The translations under genes were made by a program, and so were the position numbers. Under the pieces are notes generated by a model. The model searched no databases, was not told the origin of the DNA, and was given only the letters and a program-made list of their open reading frames with translations. From NCBI GenBank assembly GCA_964437725.1, contig CAYTIB010000040.1, forward strand, positions 1-19,800: DNA of 19,800 nucleotides, written 5' to 3'. The stretch is from CAYTIB01 sp964437725 (GTDB lineage Bacteria; UBA8248; JACPRG01; G963555815). Below, piece by piece: positions 1 through 7,832 of this stretch. Each line of letters opens with the position of its first letter. The stretch's first letter is position 1.

Positions 1-28
1 GGGTGTGTGTCGCCCGAGGTGATTAGGA

Positions 29-493
29 ATGATTCCTAGTAATCTTCCATACGTTCTCGGTGGATATTTGGACTATAAGGATTTGGTGGCTGGATCTACG
101 GTATATCTCCCAATTTGGAAAAATGGAGCTGGGTTTTCGGTTGGGGATGGGCATGCTGCTCAAGGTGATGGTGAGGTAGATCAAACAGCGGTTGAGACCT
201 CTATGCGAGCAGTCTTTCGCCTGATTTTAAGAAAGGATATGAAGTTGAAATGGCCGCGGGCGGAAACCCCGACACATCATATTACGATGGGATTTCACCA
301 AGATTTGGCAGAAGCATCGCGCATGGCCCTTCGAGAGATGATTGAATTTCTTGGAAGTCGTTATGGGCTGGGGCGAGAAGATGCTTATGCGTTTTGTAGC
401 GTGGCGGTAGATCTGCGGATCACGCAGCTAGTTAATGGATATAAAGGCGTCCACGGAATGCTCTTGAAATCATTGACTCCATCAAAGAAATAA
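29..493 (+). CDS. Acetamidase/formamidase family, C-terminal part (5' end broken or outside window)
   Basis: This is the C-terminal ~155 residues of an FmdA/AmdA-family amidase, a cytoplasmic enzyme that hydrolyses short amides such as formamide or acetamide to the acid and ammonia. The family hallmark GDGHAAQGDGEV is intact, followed by the typical WPRAETPTHHITMGF segment and the C-terminal VAVDLRITQLVNGYKGVHGM segment. Family members are usually 300-400 residues, so most of the protein lies upstream of base 1. The frame of this piece has a TGA at 20-22, yet bases 1-30 in frame 1 read GCVSPEVIRN, which resembles the family's usual GxxGVAPPE stretch just before this point. The coding frame therefore appears to shift by one base near 28-33, either a true frameshift (pseudogene) or a sequence error. 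The ATG at 29 is probably not the natural start. The family call is secure; intactness is doubtful. Confidence 0.85.
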   Translation: MIPSNLPYVLGGYLDYKDLVAGSTVYLPIWKNGAGFSVGDGHAAQGDGEVDQTAVETSMRAVFRLILRKDMKLKWPRAETPTHHITMGFHQDLAEASRMALREMIEFLGSRYGLGREDAYAFCSVAVDLRITQLVNGYKGVHGMLLKSLTPSKK

Positions 494-674
494 AGCTTTA
501 TTTAGTTTCAAGGATTCCAGTGGGTATTTTTCTGTAGGATTGGCTACCTTTCGTTTTGTGCCCTTGAACTCGACATGTAGTTATTTTGGCCTGCCTCGGT
601 TAAGTGTTTTTAGAGTAATCCTTTTGCAAGTGATCCCAGGCTGGTTTCATTTATCTAAGCGAAAGGGAGATTTG

Positions 675-2297
675 ATGGGAAACTGGAACGTCCCGTTGCC
701 TCCTGACTATTTAAACGTGTTGCCAGATTTCAACATGGGCTATGCCGCATGTACTCGATGGGTTGAGGAAGGACGAGCAGACGACACCGCCATTTATTTT
801 GGAAAAGAAAATATTACTTTTGGAGATCTCGAGAAAAGCAGCTTGCTTTTGGCAAAAGCCTTCGAGAGTTTGGGTATAACCCGAGGTGTAACTTATATTC
901 TTCGTGCTAGCAACCGGCCAGAATATCTTGTCGCGCTTTTGGCAGGCATGAAGTTGGGGGCTGTTCCAGTTTTAACTAGTGCCTTATTAGGGCAGAGGGA
1001 GCTCCGCCAAGTTATAGAAAACTCAGACGCGCTTGCGGTGCTTACGAGTCATGACCGATTGGACGCGGTGCTGGAAGTTAGGAGCGAATGCCCCACTCTG
1101 AAGCATATTATTTTGTTCGATGGAAATTTTGAGGGAACGATACCCTACAAGGAGCTCTTTACAGGAGAGACAGTTGGTCCTTTGGAGCCGCCGATGAGCT
1201 CCGAAGATGTGGCATATATTCTTTATACGTCCGGCACTACAGGTCGACCTAAGGGGATCGTCCACGCTCATAGATGGCTGGTTGGCACGGGAGATCCAAT
1301 TGGCAAGCTTGCAATGAGGGCAACGCCTGGTGACTTGGTTTGGAATCCGGCAGATTTTAGCTTCGGTTTTGGGCTGGGGCATGGTCTGTTTTATCCGCTT
1401 TATTGTGGTGCGGCTATTTATATTCATCCGGAAAGATTTGATCCATCAAAGGCTCTACAGGTAGTTGCAGAAAATGAGATCACTGTTTTTGCAACCGTTC
1501 CAACGGCATATAGAATGATTTTGGCCCATACCTCATCGGAAGCTAGATTCGACCTGAGTAAACTTAGGGTTTGCCTGAGTTCGGGTGAAACTTTACCTCC
1601 TGAGACTTACCGGACTTGGAAGGAAAGGTTCAACTGCAACATTCTTGATGGGATCGGTGTTTCCGAAATCCAAAAGTTCTGCTCTAACCTTTACGAAGAA
1701 ACTATTAAGCCAGGCTCTGCTGGGAAAGTGTTTCCAGGAATTGTTGTTGAACTTCACGATGAATCAGGTTGCCCTGTTCCTAGTGGAGAGATGGGAAGGG
1801 TTGCTGTTCGCGGGGACCATCCGGGACTGTTTCTCGAGTATCGAAAGATGCCTGAAAAGTTTATTGATTCCTTTGTTGATGGTTTTTACTATACCGGCGA
1901 CCTTGCGCGTTTTGATGAAGATGGATACTTTTGGTACGTGAGCCGACAAGACGACTTATTGAAGAGTCGGGGATACTTAATATCTCCAAAGGAGGTTGAA
2001 GAAACTAGCATGGAACATGCCAGTGTTCTGGAAGCTGGGGTAATTGGCGTCTCGGATGATGAGTTGGGTCATCGGATTAAGATGTATATTGTACTTAATC
2101 CAGATACTGAACCTAGCTTGGAGCTTGCTACAGATATTCGGCAAACACTGCTAGAACAAATTGCTCCATACAAAGTTCCTAAGATTATCGAGTTCATTTC
2201 TGATTTACCAAAAACAACCAATGGAAAGATTCGGCGTAATCAATTGAGGAAAGTTTCCGAATCTGAGGCAACGGGTGAGTTTGTTTATGCGTTTTGA
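675..2297 (+). CDS. AMP-dependent acyl-CoA ligase (benzoate / 2-aminobenzoate-CoA ligase type)
   Basis: An ANL-superfamily adenylating enzyme of 540 residues, which activates a carboxylic acid with ATP to an acyl-AMP and then forms the CoA thioester. The P-loop-like motif YTSGTTGRPKG lies at residues 184-194. The hinge region carries YTGDLARFDEDGYFWYVSRQDDLLKSRGYLISP, split here as YTGDLARFDEDG and RQDDLLKSRG. The catalytic C-terminal lysine is K518 in TNGKIRR. Overall sequence flavour is that of aromatic acid ligases (benzoate or anthranilate), but the substrate cannot be read from sequence. The start is ATG 675, preceded by AAGGGAG at a good distance; the open frame extends upstream to a TTG at 540 with no family-like residues, so I reject that start. 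It lies 181 bp downstream of the amidase, which could supply a free acid (inference). Confidence 0.9.
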   Translation: MGNWNVPLPPDYLNVLPDFNMGYAACTRWVEEGRADDTAIYFGKENITFGDLEKSSLLLAKAFESLGITRGVTYILRASNRPEYLVALLAGMKLGAVPVLTSALLGQRELRQVIENSDALAVLTSHDRLDAVLEVRSECPTLKHIILFDGNFEGTIPYKELFTGETVGPLEPPMSSEDVAYILYTSGTTGRPKGIVHAHRWLVGTGDPIGKLAMRATPGDLVWNPADFSFGFGLGHGLFYPLYCGAAIYIHPERFDPSKALQVVAENEITVFATVPTAYRMILAHTSSEARFDLSKLRVCLSSGETLPPETYRTWKERFNCNILDGIGVSEIQKFCSNLYEETIKPGSAGKVFPGIVVELHDESGCPVPSGEMGRVAVRGDHPGLFLEYRKMPEKFIDSFVDGFYYTGDLARFDEDGYFWYVSRQDDLLKSRGYLISPKEVEETSMEHASVLEAGVIGVSDDELGHRIKMYIVLNPDTEPSLELATDIRQTLLEQIAPYKVPKIIEFISDLPKTTNGKIRRNQLRKVSESEATGEFVYAF

Positions 2298-2385
2298 TTT
2301 TGTTTGAAGCTGATATGGTTACTAGCGTCAGAAGGCCTTCCATTCTAGGTAAAATAAAAGAAAAAAGCAGCTATCTCAAGGTAGA

Positions 2386-3891
2386 TCACCCAGGGAATGA
2401 ATCAACAAACTTTTCCCCTACTAGCATAGAGACAAGATTGGTGTGGGCATGGGGAAGAGTAGGGATAATAGATGCGTCCGATACATAAAGGTTTTCAAAT
2501 CCATTTACCCGCAGTTGCTGGTTGACGACCGCATCCCGATCTGTTTCAGGTCCCATGGCGCACGTCCCTATTCCGTGGCGGAAGCTGTCGTAACTAGAGC
2601 GTGCATAGTCTGCCCATTTTCCATTGGGCAGAGGCTTAAGTAGTGGGCCATAATAAACTTTCATCGGTGGGGTTTGCGCTAGCCGCTCAACGAATTGCAT
2701 TGAACGGACAATAGCCTCAATGTCTCGGGAATCTTCGAGCATGTTGGGGTTGATTTTCGGAGGGGTAAAGGGATCGGAATTACGAAGATAAACGCTTCCA
2801 CGTGTTCGTTGTTCAAGTAAGTGAACCGTAATGGGATAGATTGATTGCCCCTCGTCCCCTTTGCTGATAGGCCTGATGTAAACATGAGTATCCAGGTGAC
2901 GAAAGCCTGGATTGCTTTTGAGATTTAGCAGGAAACCGGGCACAAGCCAATCAGTTTTAGTTAATCTTGAAGCTTTGAATTGCATTGTAACTACGGAATG
3001 ATCCTGTAAGCTTGCACCAACTCCCTTTAATTCGTGAATTGTTTTTATTGAGTGCTTTTTCAATTCATTCTTTGGACCAATTCCAGATAGTAGGAGAATT
3101 TGTGGTGAGTGGTAGACTCCTGCGCTCAAAACAATGTGGTCAGCTTTGGCCACGCGACTAGTTCCGTCTCTTGAATAATGGACGCCTGTTGCACGGCTAC
3201 CTTTGAAATTGATAGCGAGAACCTGTGCCTTATCGAGTATCGTAAGGTTTCTGCGTTTTCTCGCCGGATCAAGGTAAACTGCGGCGGCGGATTGACGCCG
3301 GTGGGACTTAATATTGGACACGGTTCGAGAGATTCCGTATGGCGAGAGGATGTTTTGATCTGGGGAGTTCGTTATTCCCATTGCTTGGGCGCCTTCAACA
3401 AGGGCCTTCTCGATTCCGTCAATAGGGTCTGTGAAGTCTAGCCGACGTTCGCAATGGAGAGGCCCGTCGGATCCATGTAGGGGATGATTTGGATAATCCC
3501 GATCCGACTCCATCTTTTTAAGAATAGGGAGCATTTCGCCCCACGACCATTCGGTGTTTCCACGCTGAGCCCAATTATTGAAATCCGCTTGAATTGGACG
3601 CGTAATGGACATCATGTTGACGGCAGATCCCCCGCCCATGATTTTGGCAGCTAGGATGTCAAATTTACTGTCATCGTAATTTCTATGGGTTTCATAAGAA
3701 GCGACGTAGTTTGTGTCCGAACGAATCCGGCGAGCCTGCATAGGGTCAGAAACGATGTCGGGGGTGGGTTGTGGATCGGACCCGCGTTCTAAGAGGAGAA
3801 CTTTTCTCCCGGGATCTTCGGAAAGCCTAGATGCTACTACACATCCGGCCGATCCGCCGCCTATGACGATGACATGGTATTGGGCTGTCAA
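2386..3891 (-). CDS. GMC-family FAD-dependent oxidoreductase (choline/alcohol dehydrogenase-like)
   Basis: A glucose-methanol-choline oxidoreductase of 501 residues that would oxidise an alcohol to a carbonyl using FAD. The N-terminal dinucleotide-binding motif is VIGGGSAGCVVASRL, followed by LLLERG, which binds the ADP ribose. GMC signature 1 is present as GGGSAVNMMSITRP. The C-terminal active-site block holds RHGIGTCAMG, then RVNGFENLYVSDASIIPT and a His-Asn pair in HAHTN. No signal peptide is visible. I place the start at TTG 3891 (residues MTAQYHVIVIGGG), with AAGGA eight bases upstream. The frame stays open to a GTG at 3936, but those 15 residues cover a strong AAAGGAGG and look like untranslated leader. 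It converges with the acyl-CoA ligase gene. Substrate is unknown; choline, polyethylene glycol or other alcohols are all possible. Confidence 0.9.
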   Translation of the reverse strand: MTAQYHVIVIGGGSAGCVVASRLSEDPGRKVLLLERGSDPQPTPDIVSDPMQARRIRSDTNYVASYETHRNYDDSKFDILAAKIMGGGSAVNMMSITRPIQADFNNWAQRGNTEWSWGEMLPILKKMESDRDYPNHPLHGSDGPLHCERRLDFTDPIDGIEKALVEGAQAMGITNSPDQNILSPYGISRTVSNIKSHRRQSAAAVYLDPARKRRNLTILDKAQVLAINFKGSRATGVHYSRDGTSRVAKADHIVLSAGVYHSPQILLLSGIGPKNELKKHSIKTIHELKGVGASLQDHSVVTMQFKASRLTKTDWLVPGFLLNLKSNPGFRHLDTHVYIRPISKGDEGQSIYPITVHLLEQRTRGSVYLRNSDPFTPPKINPNMLEDSRDIEAIVRSMQFVERLAQTPPMKVYYGPLLKPLPNGKWADYARSSYDSFRHGIGTCAMGPETDRDAVVNQQLRVNGFENLYVSDASIIPTLPHAHTNLVSMLVGEKFVDSFPG

Positions 3892-3944
3892 ATTTCTTAT
3901 CCTTTCGTTCCTCCTTTGGGAGCAGGGGGAAGGCACGAAACTCT

Positions 3945-3981
3945 GGAAAAGCCCTTTTCAGGGATCTGAAATAAAGCCATG
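3945..3981. repeat. Direct repeat, left copy, flanking typA
   Basis: A ~37 bp sequence starting GGAAAAG and ending AAAGCCATG, with the core TTTCAGGGATCTGAAATAAAG identical apart from small changes to the copy at 6016-6051. The core contains a short inverted repeat, TTTCAG-GGAT-CTGAAA. It lies between the start of the GMC gene and the end of typA. Confidence 0.8.
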
Positions 3982-4018
3982 CAAAAAATCATCCCGTAAA
4001 ATAATAGCGATAGACGCT

Positions 4019-5842
4019 TCAAGCTACTTTTTGCGTTTTTGCAGCTCGTTTCCGTTCATTCTCGTCCAAGTGCCTTTTACGCAGGCGAATACTGGCAGGA
4101 GTAATCTCAGCAAGTTCGTCATCATTAAGAAATCCAAGAACCTGTTCGAGGCTCATTATTCTAGGAGGCGCAATACTTACAGCATCATCTGATCCAGAAG
4201 CTCGCACATTTGTGAGCTTCTTCCCCTTGCAAATATTGACAACAAGGTCATTGTCTTTATTGTTTTCACCAATAATCATCCCTGTATAGACTTCCTCACC
4301 CGGTCCTAGGAACATGACTCCTCTATCTTGTAAATTAAACAAGGAGTGCGTAGTCGTGTGTCCATTCTCCAGAGATATTAATACTCCGTTATTACGACGA
4401 GCCAACTCTCCGCAATACGGAACATAACCATGAAAGCTATGATTCAAAATACCAGTTCCTCGGGTAAGGTTTAACAGTTGTGATCGGAAACCGAACAACC
4501 CACGTGTTGGAATGGCAAATTCCAACCTAATGGATTCCGTTCCCGTGTGAATCATGTTTTTCATTGTACCTTTACGTTTACTCATGGCCTCCATCACGGT
4601 TCCCATGTACTGTTCTTCAACATCAATTATTGCAAATTCTTCTGGTTCCATTATCTTGTCTTTGATTTTCTTTAAAACAACTTGTGGTCTGGAAATAGAA
4701 AATTCATAACCCTCCCGCCTCATAGTTTCTATAAGAATAGTAAGGTGTAATTCACCTCTTCCCGAAGCTTTAAATGTGTCATTGGAGGTTCCTTCTTCAA
4801 CTCGTAAAGCAATATTTTGTTTAATTTCTTTAAATAGCCTTTCACGCAATTGTCTTGATGTAACGAACTTCCCTTCGCGTCCGGCAAATGGTGAGTTGTT
4901 AACAAGAAAGTTTATGGATAATGTTGGTTCATCAATTTTTATTAAAGGCAACGCTTCTAGGTTGTTTCGATCAGTAATGGTTTCCCCAATATCCACTTCT
5001 TTCATTCCAGCGATACCAACAATATCTCCTGTCACTGCATCCTGTGCTTCTTTTCGTTGTAAGCCTTCAAAAGTGAATAATTTAGAAACCTTGAAATCCT
5101 CTTTATCGCCTGATCGTTTAATCAAAGTGTATTGTTTGCTTGCGTCGTAGCAACCTCTTTGAATCTTCCCAACTGCTATCCGTCCTACGTAATCATTATA
5201 ATCAATATTTGAAACCAACATTTGAAATGCACCTTTTGGATCACCTTCATGCGGCGCAACTTTATCAATTATCAAGTCTAGTAAAGGTTTCATGTCCTGG
5301 TCTTCTTCATCTGGTTTTACTCGACAAAAACCCTGTTTGGCAGACGTGTATATCGTGGAAAAATCTAACTGCTCATCTGATGCCCCTAGATTAACAAAAA
5401 GGTCGAAAACCTGATTTAGTGTGTTTTCCGGATTGGCTCCAGGGCGATCAATTTTATTTACAACAACAATAGGTTTCAGTCCTAAGTCGAGTGATTTTTT
5501 TAATACAAACCGTGTCTGCGGCATAGGACCTTCATAGGCATCAACTATCAGCAAAACTCCATTTACCATTTTAAGAATACGCTCAACTTCTCCTCCAAAA
5601 TCAGCATGCCCTGGGGTATCTACAATATTGATTTTATAATCCTCGTACTGGATGGAAGCATTTTTTGAAAAAATAGTGATGCCTCGTTCTTTTTCTAAAT
5701 CATTGCTGTCCATAATGCATGACACCGCCAACTCATTGGCTCTAAACATACCACTTTGCTTTAATAGACAATCAACAAGCGTGGTTTTCCCATGATCGAC
5801 ATGGGCAATAATTCCAATATTTCTAATATGTTCGTTGTTCAT
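4019..5842 (-). CDS. typA: Translational GTPase TypA/BipA
   Basis: A full-length (607 residue) ribosome-binding GTPase of the EF-G-like translation factor family, implicated in ribosome assembly and stress or low-temperature growth. All G motifs are present: G1 AHVDHGKT at 13-20, switch I with EKERGITI around 50-57, G3 DTPGHADFGG at 75-84, and G4 NKID at 129-132. Domain II, the EF-G-like domain V and the BipA-specific C-terminal domain follow, the last containing GTGILNHSFHGY and ending in a basic tail (RKRHLDENERKRAAK). The start ATG 5842 matches the family N-terminus (MNNEHIRNIGIIAHVDHGKTT), although no clear ribosome binding site precedes it. Odd features are an AT-rich composition unlike the flanking catabolic genes and a ~37 bp direct repeat on each side, suggesting that the segment was inserted between the DUF1445 genes and the GMC gene. 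Confidence 0.97.
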   Translation of the reverse strand: MNNEHIRNIGIIAHVDHGKTTLVDCLLKQSGMFRANELAVSCIMDSNDLEKERGITIFSKNASIQYEDYKINIVDTPGHADFGGEVERILKMVNGVLLIVDAYEGPMPQTRFVLKKSLDLGLKPIVVVNKIDRPGANPENTLNQVFDLFVNLGASDEQLDFSTIYTSAKQGFCRVKPDEEDQDMKPLLDLIIDKVAPHEGDPKGAFQMLVSNIDYNDYVGRIAVGKIQRGCYDASKQYTLIKRSGDKEDFKVSKLFTFEGLQRKEAQDAVTGDIVGIAGMKEVDIGETITDRNNLEALPLIKIDEPTLSINFLVNNSPFAGREGKFVTSRQLRERLFKEIKQNIALRVEEGTSNDTFKASGRGELHLTILIETMRREGYEFSISRPQVVLKKIKDKIMEPEEFAIIDVEEQYMGTVMEAMSKRKGTMKNMIHTGTESIRLEFAIPTRGLFGFRSQLLNLTRGTGILNHSFHGYVPYCGELARRNNGVLISLENGHTTTHSLFNLQDRGVMFLGPGEEVYTGMIIGENNKDNDLVVNICKGKKLTNVRASGSDDAVSIAPPRIMSLEQVLGFLNDDELAEITPASIRLRKRHLDENERKRAAKTQKVA

Positions 5843-5941
5843 GATATTACTAATATTCTTTCTCTTGTGGGCTGATAAGGGGTCTCTGTGCTAGGTATTA
5901 ATGGTACATGTGATTAGTTTCTGCCATTAAATTTGAATATT

Positions 5942-5953
5942 CTTAAGCTTAAG
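5942..5953. repeat. 12-bp perfect palindrome CTTAAGCTTAAG upstream of typA
   Basis: A perfect palindrome about 100 bp before the typA start codon, within the 220 bp between typA and the DUF1445 array. It could be an operator or chance in AT-rich DNA; nothing else supports a function. I see no convincing promoter hexamers in the rest of this gap. Confidence 0.3.
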
Positions 5954-6015
5954 TTGGTAGGGACTGCACAATGGAAATTTGGAAAGGAGTCGAAGAGGAG
6001 GAAGCTCTGACCTCC

Positions 6016-6051
6016 GGAAAAGTTCTTTCAGGGATCTGAAATAAAGCTATG
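6016..6051. repeat. Direct repeat, right copy, flanking typA
   Basis: Right copy of the repeat at 3945-3981. Relative to the left copy there are only a few substitutions and one single-base gap; the stretch TTTCAGGGATCTGAAATAAA is identical. It lies between the end of the third DUF1445 gene (stop at 6063) and typA. Confidence 0.8.
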
Positions 6052-6062
6052 GAAAGCCCAGG

Positions 6063-6875
6063 TCACAGTATGGCTACCTCTTCGGTTAATCGATCGGTAA
6101 TAAATAGATGGCCTGGTTTGTGAGTAATTATAAAGTTGACACCTGAGTCTAATGCAATGGCTTGGGGTGTGAACGCACATGCCCAGAAAACGGGAACTTC
6201 ATTCCGTCCTATTGTCATTCGGTCAGTCTCGTATAGAACATTATCCAGGTCATCTATTCCCAGGGTGGACGGATTACCAATGTGGATTGGTGTTCCGTGT
6301 GCGACAGGAAGACGTGAAGTTACCTGAACAGTTTTTGTAACTTGGTCTGAACGGATCGGTCTCATACTGACAATTAGGGGTCCTGAAAAACGTCCAGCCG
6401 ATTGGCACTGTATGTTTGTTTTGTATATAGGAGCGATCTTGTTCTCTTCTAAGTGCCGCAATAAAACCCCAGCACTCAGTAGAGCCTTTTCGAATGAATA
6501 GCTGCATCCGAGAAGGAATCCAACCAGTTCACTATGCCAGTGGTCTACAATGTTTATTGGGTCATTGACGATTTTGCCTTTTTCGAAAATTTGATACCCA
6601 GACAAATCTGTTCGAAGATCAGCATCCGCCATTTCATGAATAAACGAAGAGCCTGGCTCCGTTACCTCCAGTAATGGACAGGGCTTCGGGTTTCGCTGGC
6701 AAAACAAAAGGAAATCAAAGGCGGTATCCCTTGGAAGAATAGTGACATTAGCCTGAATGTAACCTGGGGCTAAGCCCTCAGAGCGACCCTTCCATACGCC
6801 CTTCCTGGTGAGCGATCGAATTTTTTTGGGGGTTAGGTCCAATAAATCTTCTTTTTTTGCCGCGGCAATAGGCAT
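6063..6875 (-). CDS. DUF1445 / D-glutamate cyclase-like putative hydro-lyase, copy C (divergent)
   Basis: A 270-residue protein of the DUF1445 (UPF0317, YcsI-like) family. Relatives include the domain assigned D-glutamate cyclase activity, which interconverts D-glutamate and 5-oxo-D-proline; bacterial members are mostly named putative hydro-lyases without biochemical proof. Family motifs are visible: FDFLLFCQRNPKPCPLLEV, GFLLGCSYSFE, AGRFSGPLIVSMRP, and the C-terminal ITHKPGHLFITD. The usual FWxCGVTPQ motif is altered to FWACAFTPQ, unlike FWGCGCTPQ in the two sister copies. It is the last gene of the - strand array, 34 bp after copy B. The ATG at 6875 has only a weak GGGA upstream. It is clearly the most diverged of the three, so it may have a different substrate or be partly inactive (inference). 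Confidence 0.88.
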   Translation of the reverse strand: MPIAAAKKEDLLDLTPKKIRSLTRKGVWKGRSEGLAPGYIQANVTILPRDTAFDFLLFCQRNPKPCPLLEVTEPGSSFIHEMADADLRTDLSGYQIFEKGKIVNDPINIVDHWHSELVGFLLGCSYSFEKALLSAGVLLRHLEENKIAPIYKTNIQCQSAGRFSGPLIVSMRPIRSDQVTKTVQVTSRLPVAHGTPIHIGNPSTLGIDDLDNVLYETDRMTIGRNEVPVFWACAFTPQAIALDSGVNFIITHKPGHLFITDRLTEEVAIL

Positions 6876-6909
6876 TGGTGTCCCGTTAAAGAGGAATAAG
6901 ATAATTCGG

Positions 6910-7725
6910 TTATAAGGAGGCTATTCTTTCCGATAGGGTATCTGTTAGAAATAAATGCCCTGCTTTGTGCGTAATCATGTAGTCAATATTTGACGCTAGT
7001 GCGACAGCCTGTGGTGTGCAGCCGCATCCCCAGAAAACTGGAACTTCATCATTCTCAACAGGGACAGTGGAAGTGTCGTAGCAGACGTTGTCTAGGTTGT
7101 TGACTCCGATGATATCCGGGCTACCAATGTGAACTGGAGCGCCATGGGTGGCGGGAAATCGCGATGTTATCTGAACAGTACGCGCTACTTGATTGTGCTT
7201 GACGGGGCGCATACTTACAACCATGGGACCAGAAAATTGCCCAGCAGATACACATTGGATATTCGTTATGTATAAAGGTCCGGGTTTGTTCAATTCCATA
7301 TGTTTTAGCGGAATATTGGCGTTTAGAAGAGCAGACTCGAAAGTGTAGCTGCACCCAATGAGAAAGCCGACTAGATCGTCTCTCCAGTATCCAGATATAT
7401 CCTCCACCTCATCGGCCATCTCACCTTCTCGATACACTCGGTAGCGCGGAAGGTCGGTACGGAGATCAGCGTTTTTAGCTACCTGTCTTATGATGGGTGA
7501 TCCCGGATCGGTTACCTCGACGATCGGACATGGTTTCGGATTTCTCATGCAAAAAAGTAAAAAATCAAAGGCAACTTTTTTGGGAATAATGACAAGGTTG
7601 GCTTGCGCATATCCTTCGGCCAAGCCTTCGGTGCTTCCAGTCCATTTTCTTTCGCGAGTTAAAGCTCGAATCTCTCGGGGATGAAGGTTAAGTAAGTCGT
7701 CTTTGTTCACCGTTTCGGGAGCCAT
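6910..7725 (-). CDS. DUF1445 / D-glutamate cyclase-like putative hydro-lyase, copy B
   Basis: A 271-residue member of the same DUF1445 family, aligning without gaps to the upstream copy A and about two-thirds identical to it by eye. It has LHPREIRALTRE near the N-terminus, FDFLLFCMRNPKPCPIVEV, DPGSP, GFLIGCSYTFE, NIQCVSAGQFSGPMVVSMRP, HGAPVHIG, FWGCGCTPQAVAL and ITHKAGHLFLTD. These conserved blocks are known to mark the family; the catalytic residues are not assigned to my knowledge. The ATG at 7725 is preceded by AGGGG at a normal distance. It is the second of three tandem copies and so likely arose by local duplication. Cytoplasmic, with no signal peptide or membrane segment. Confidence 0.9.
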   Translation of the reverse strand: MAPETVNKDDLLNLHPREIRALTRERKWTGSTEGLAEGYAQANLVIIPKKVAFDFLLFCMRNPKPCPIVEVTDPGSPIIRQVAKNADLRTDLPRYRVYREGEMADEVEDISGYWRDDLVGFLIGCSYTFESALLNANIPLKHMELNKPGPLYITNIQCVSAGQFSGPMVVSMRPVKHNQVARTVQITSRFPATHGAPVHIGSPDIIGVNNLDNVCYDTSTVPVENDEVPVFWGCGCTPQAVALASNIDYMITHKAGHLFLTDTLSERIASL

Positions 7726-7817
7726 CGAAAACCCCTAGAGCGCCATTCCCTTTGAGAGTGGCGCGTATCACGGAAGAAGTTGTAACTACCTGTTCTTAAA
7801 AGACACTTATTTTTTTC

Positions 7818-7831
7818 AAACTACGTAGTTT
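7818..7831. repeat. 14-bp perfect palindrome AAACTACGTAGTTT
   Basis: A perfect palindrome that begins immediately after the stop codon of copy A (stop at 7835-7833 on the - strand), within the 107 bp gap between copies A and B. The same gap also holds GCGCCA...TGGCGC arms near 7740-7764. Neither is followed by a T-run on the - strand, so they do not look like ordinary intrinsic terminators. They could be mRNA-processing hairpins that tune expression of copies B and C. Confidence 0.4.
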
Positions 7832-7832
7832 A

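Noticed and set aside
20..22. TGA upstream of the acetamidase fragment as a second selenocysteine codon
   Set aside because: Residues on its 5' side in the same frame do not fit the family, whereas another frame does; a frameshift explains it better and no hairpin follows.
1023..1427. - strand ORF of 134 codons within the acyl-CoA ligase
   Set aside because: It is antisense to conserved adenylation-domain motifs and its translation shows no family features.
2298..2385. T-rich stretch after the GMC stop as an intrinsic terminator
   Set aside because: A run of Ts is present on the - strand (around 2366-2361) but I could not find a stable stem directly before it.
3945..6051. Direct repeats around typA as ends of an insertion sequence or a CRISPR pair
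   Set aside because: There is no transposase between them, the repeats are direct and ~2 kb apart, and only two copies exist in the window.
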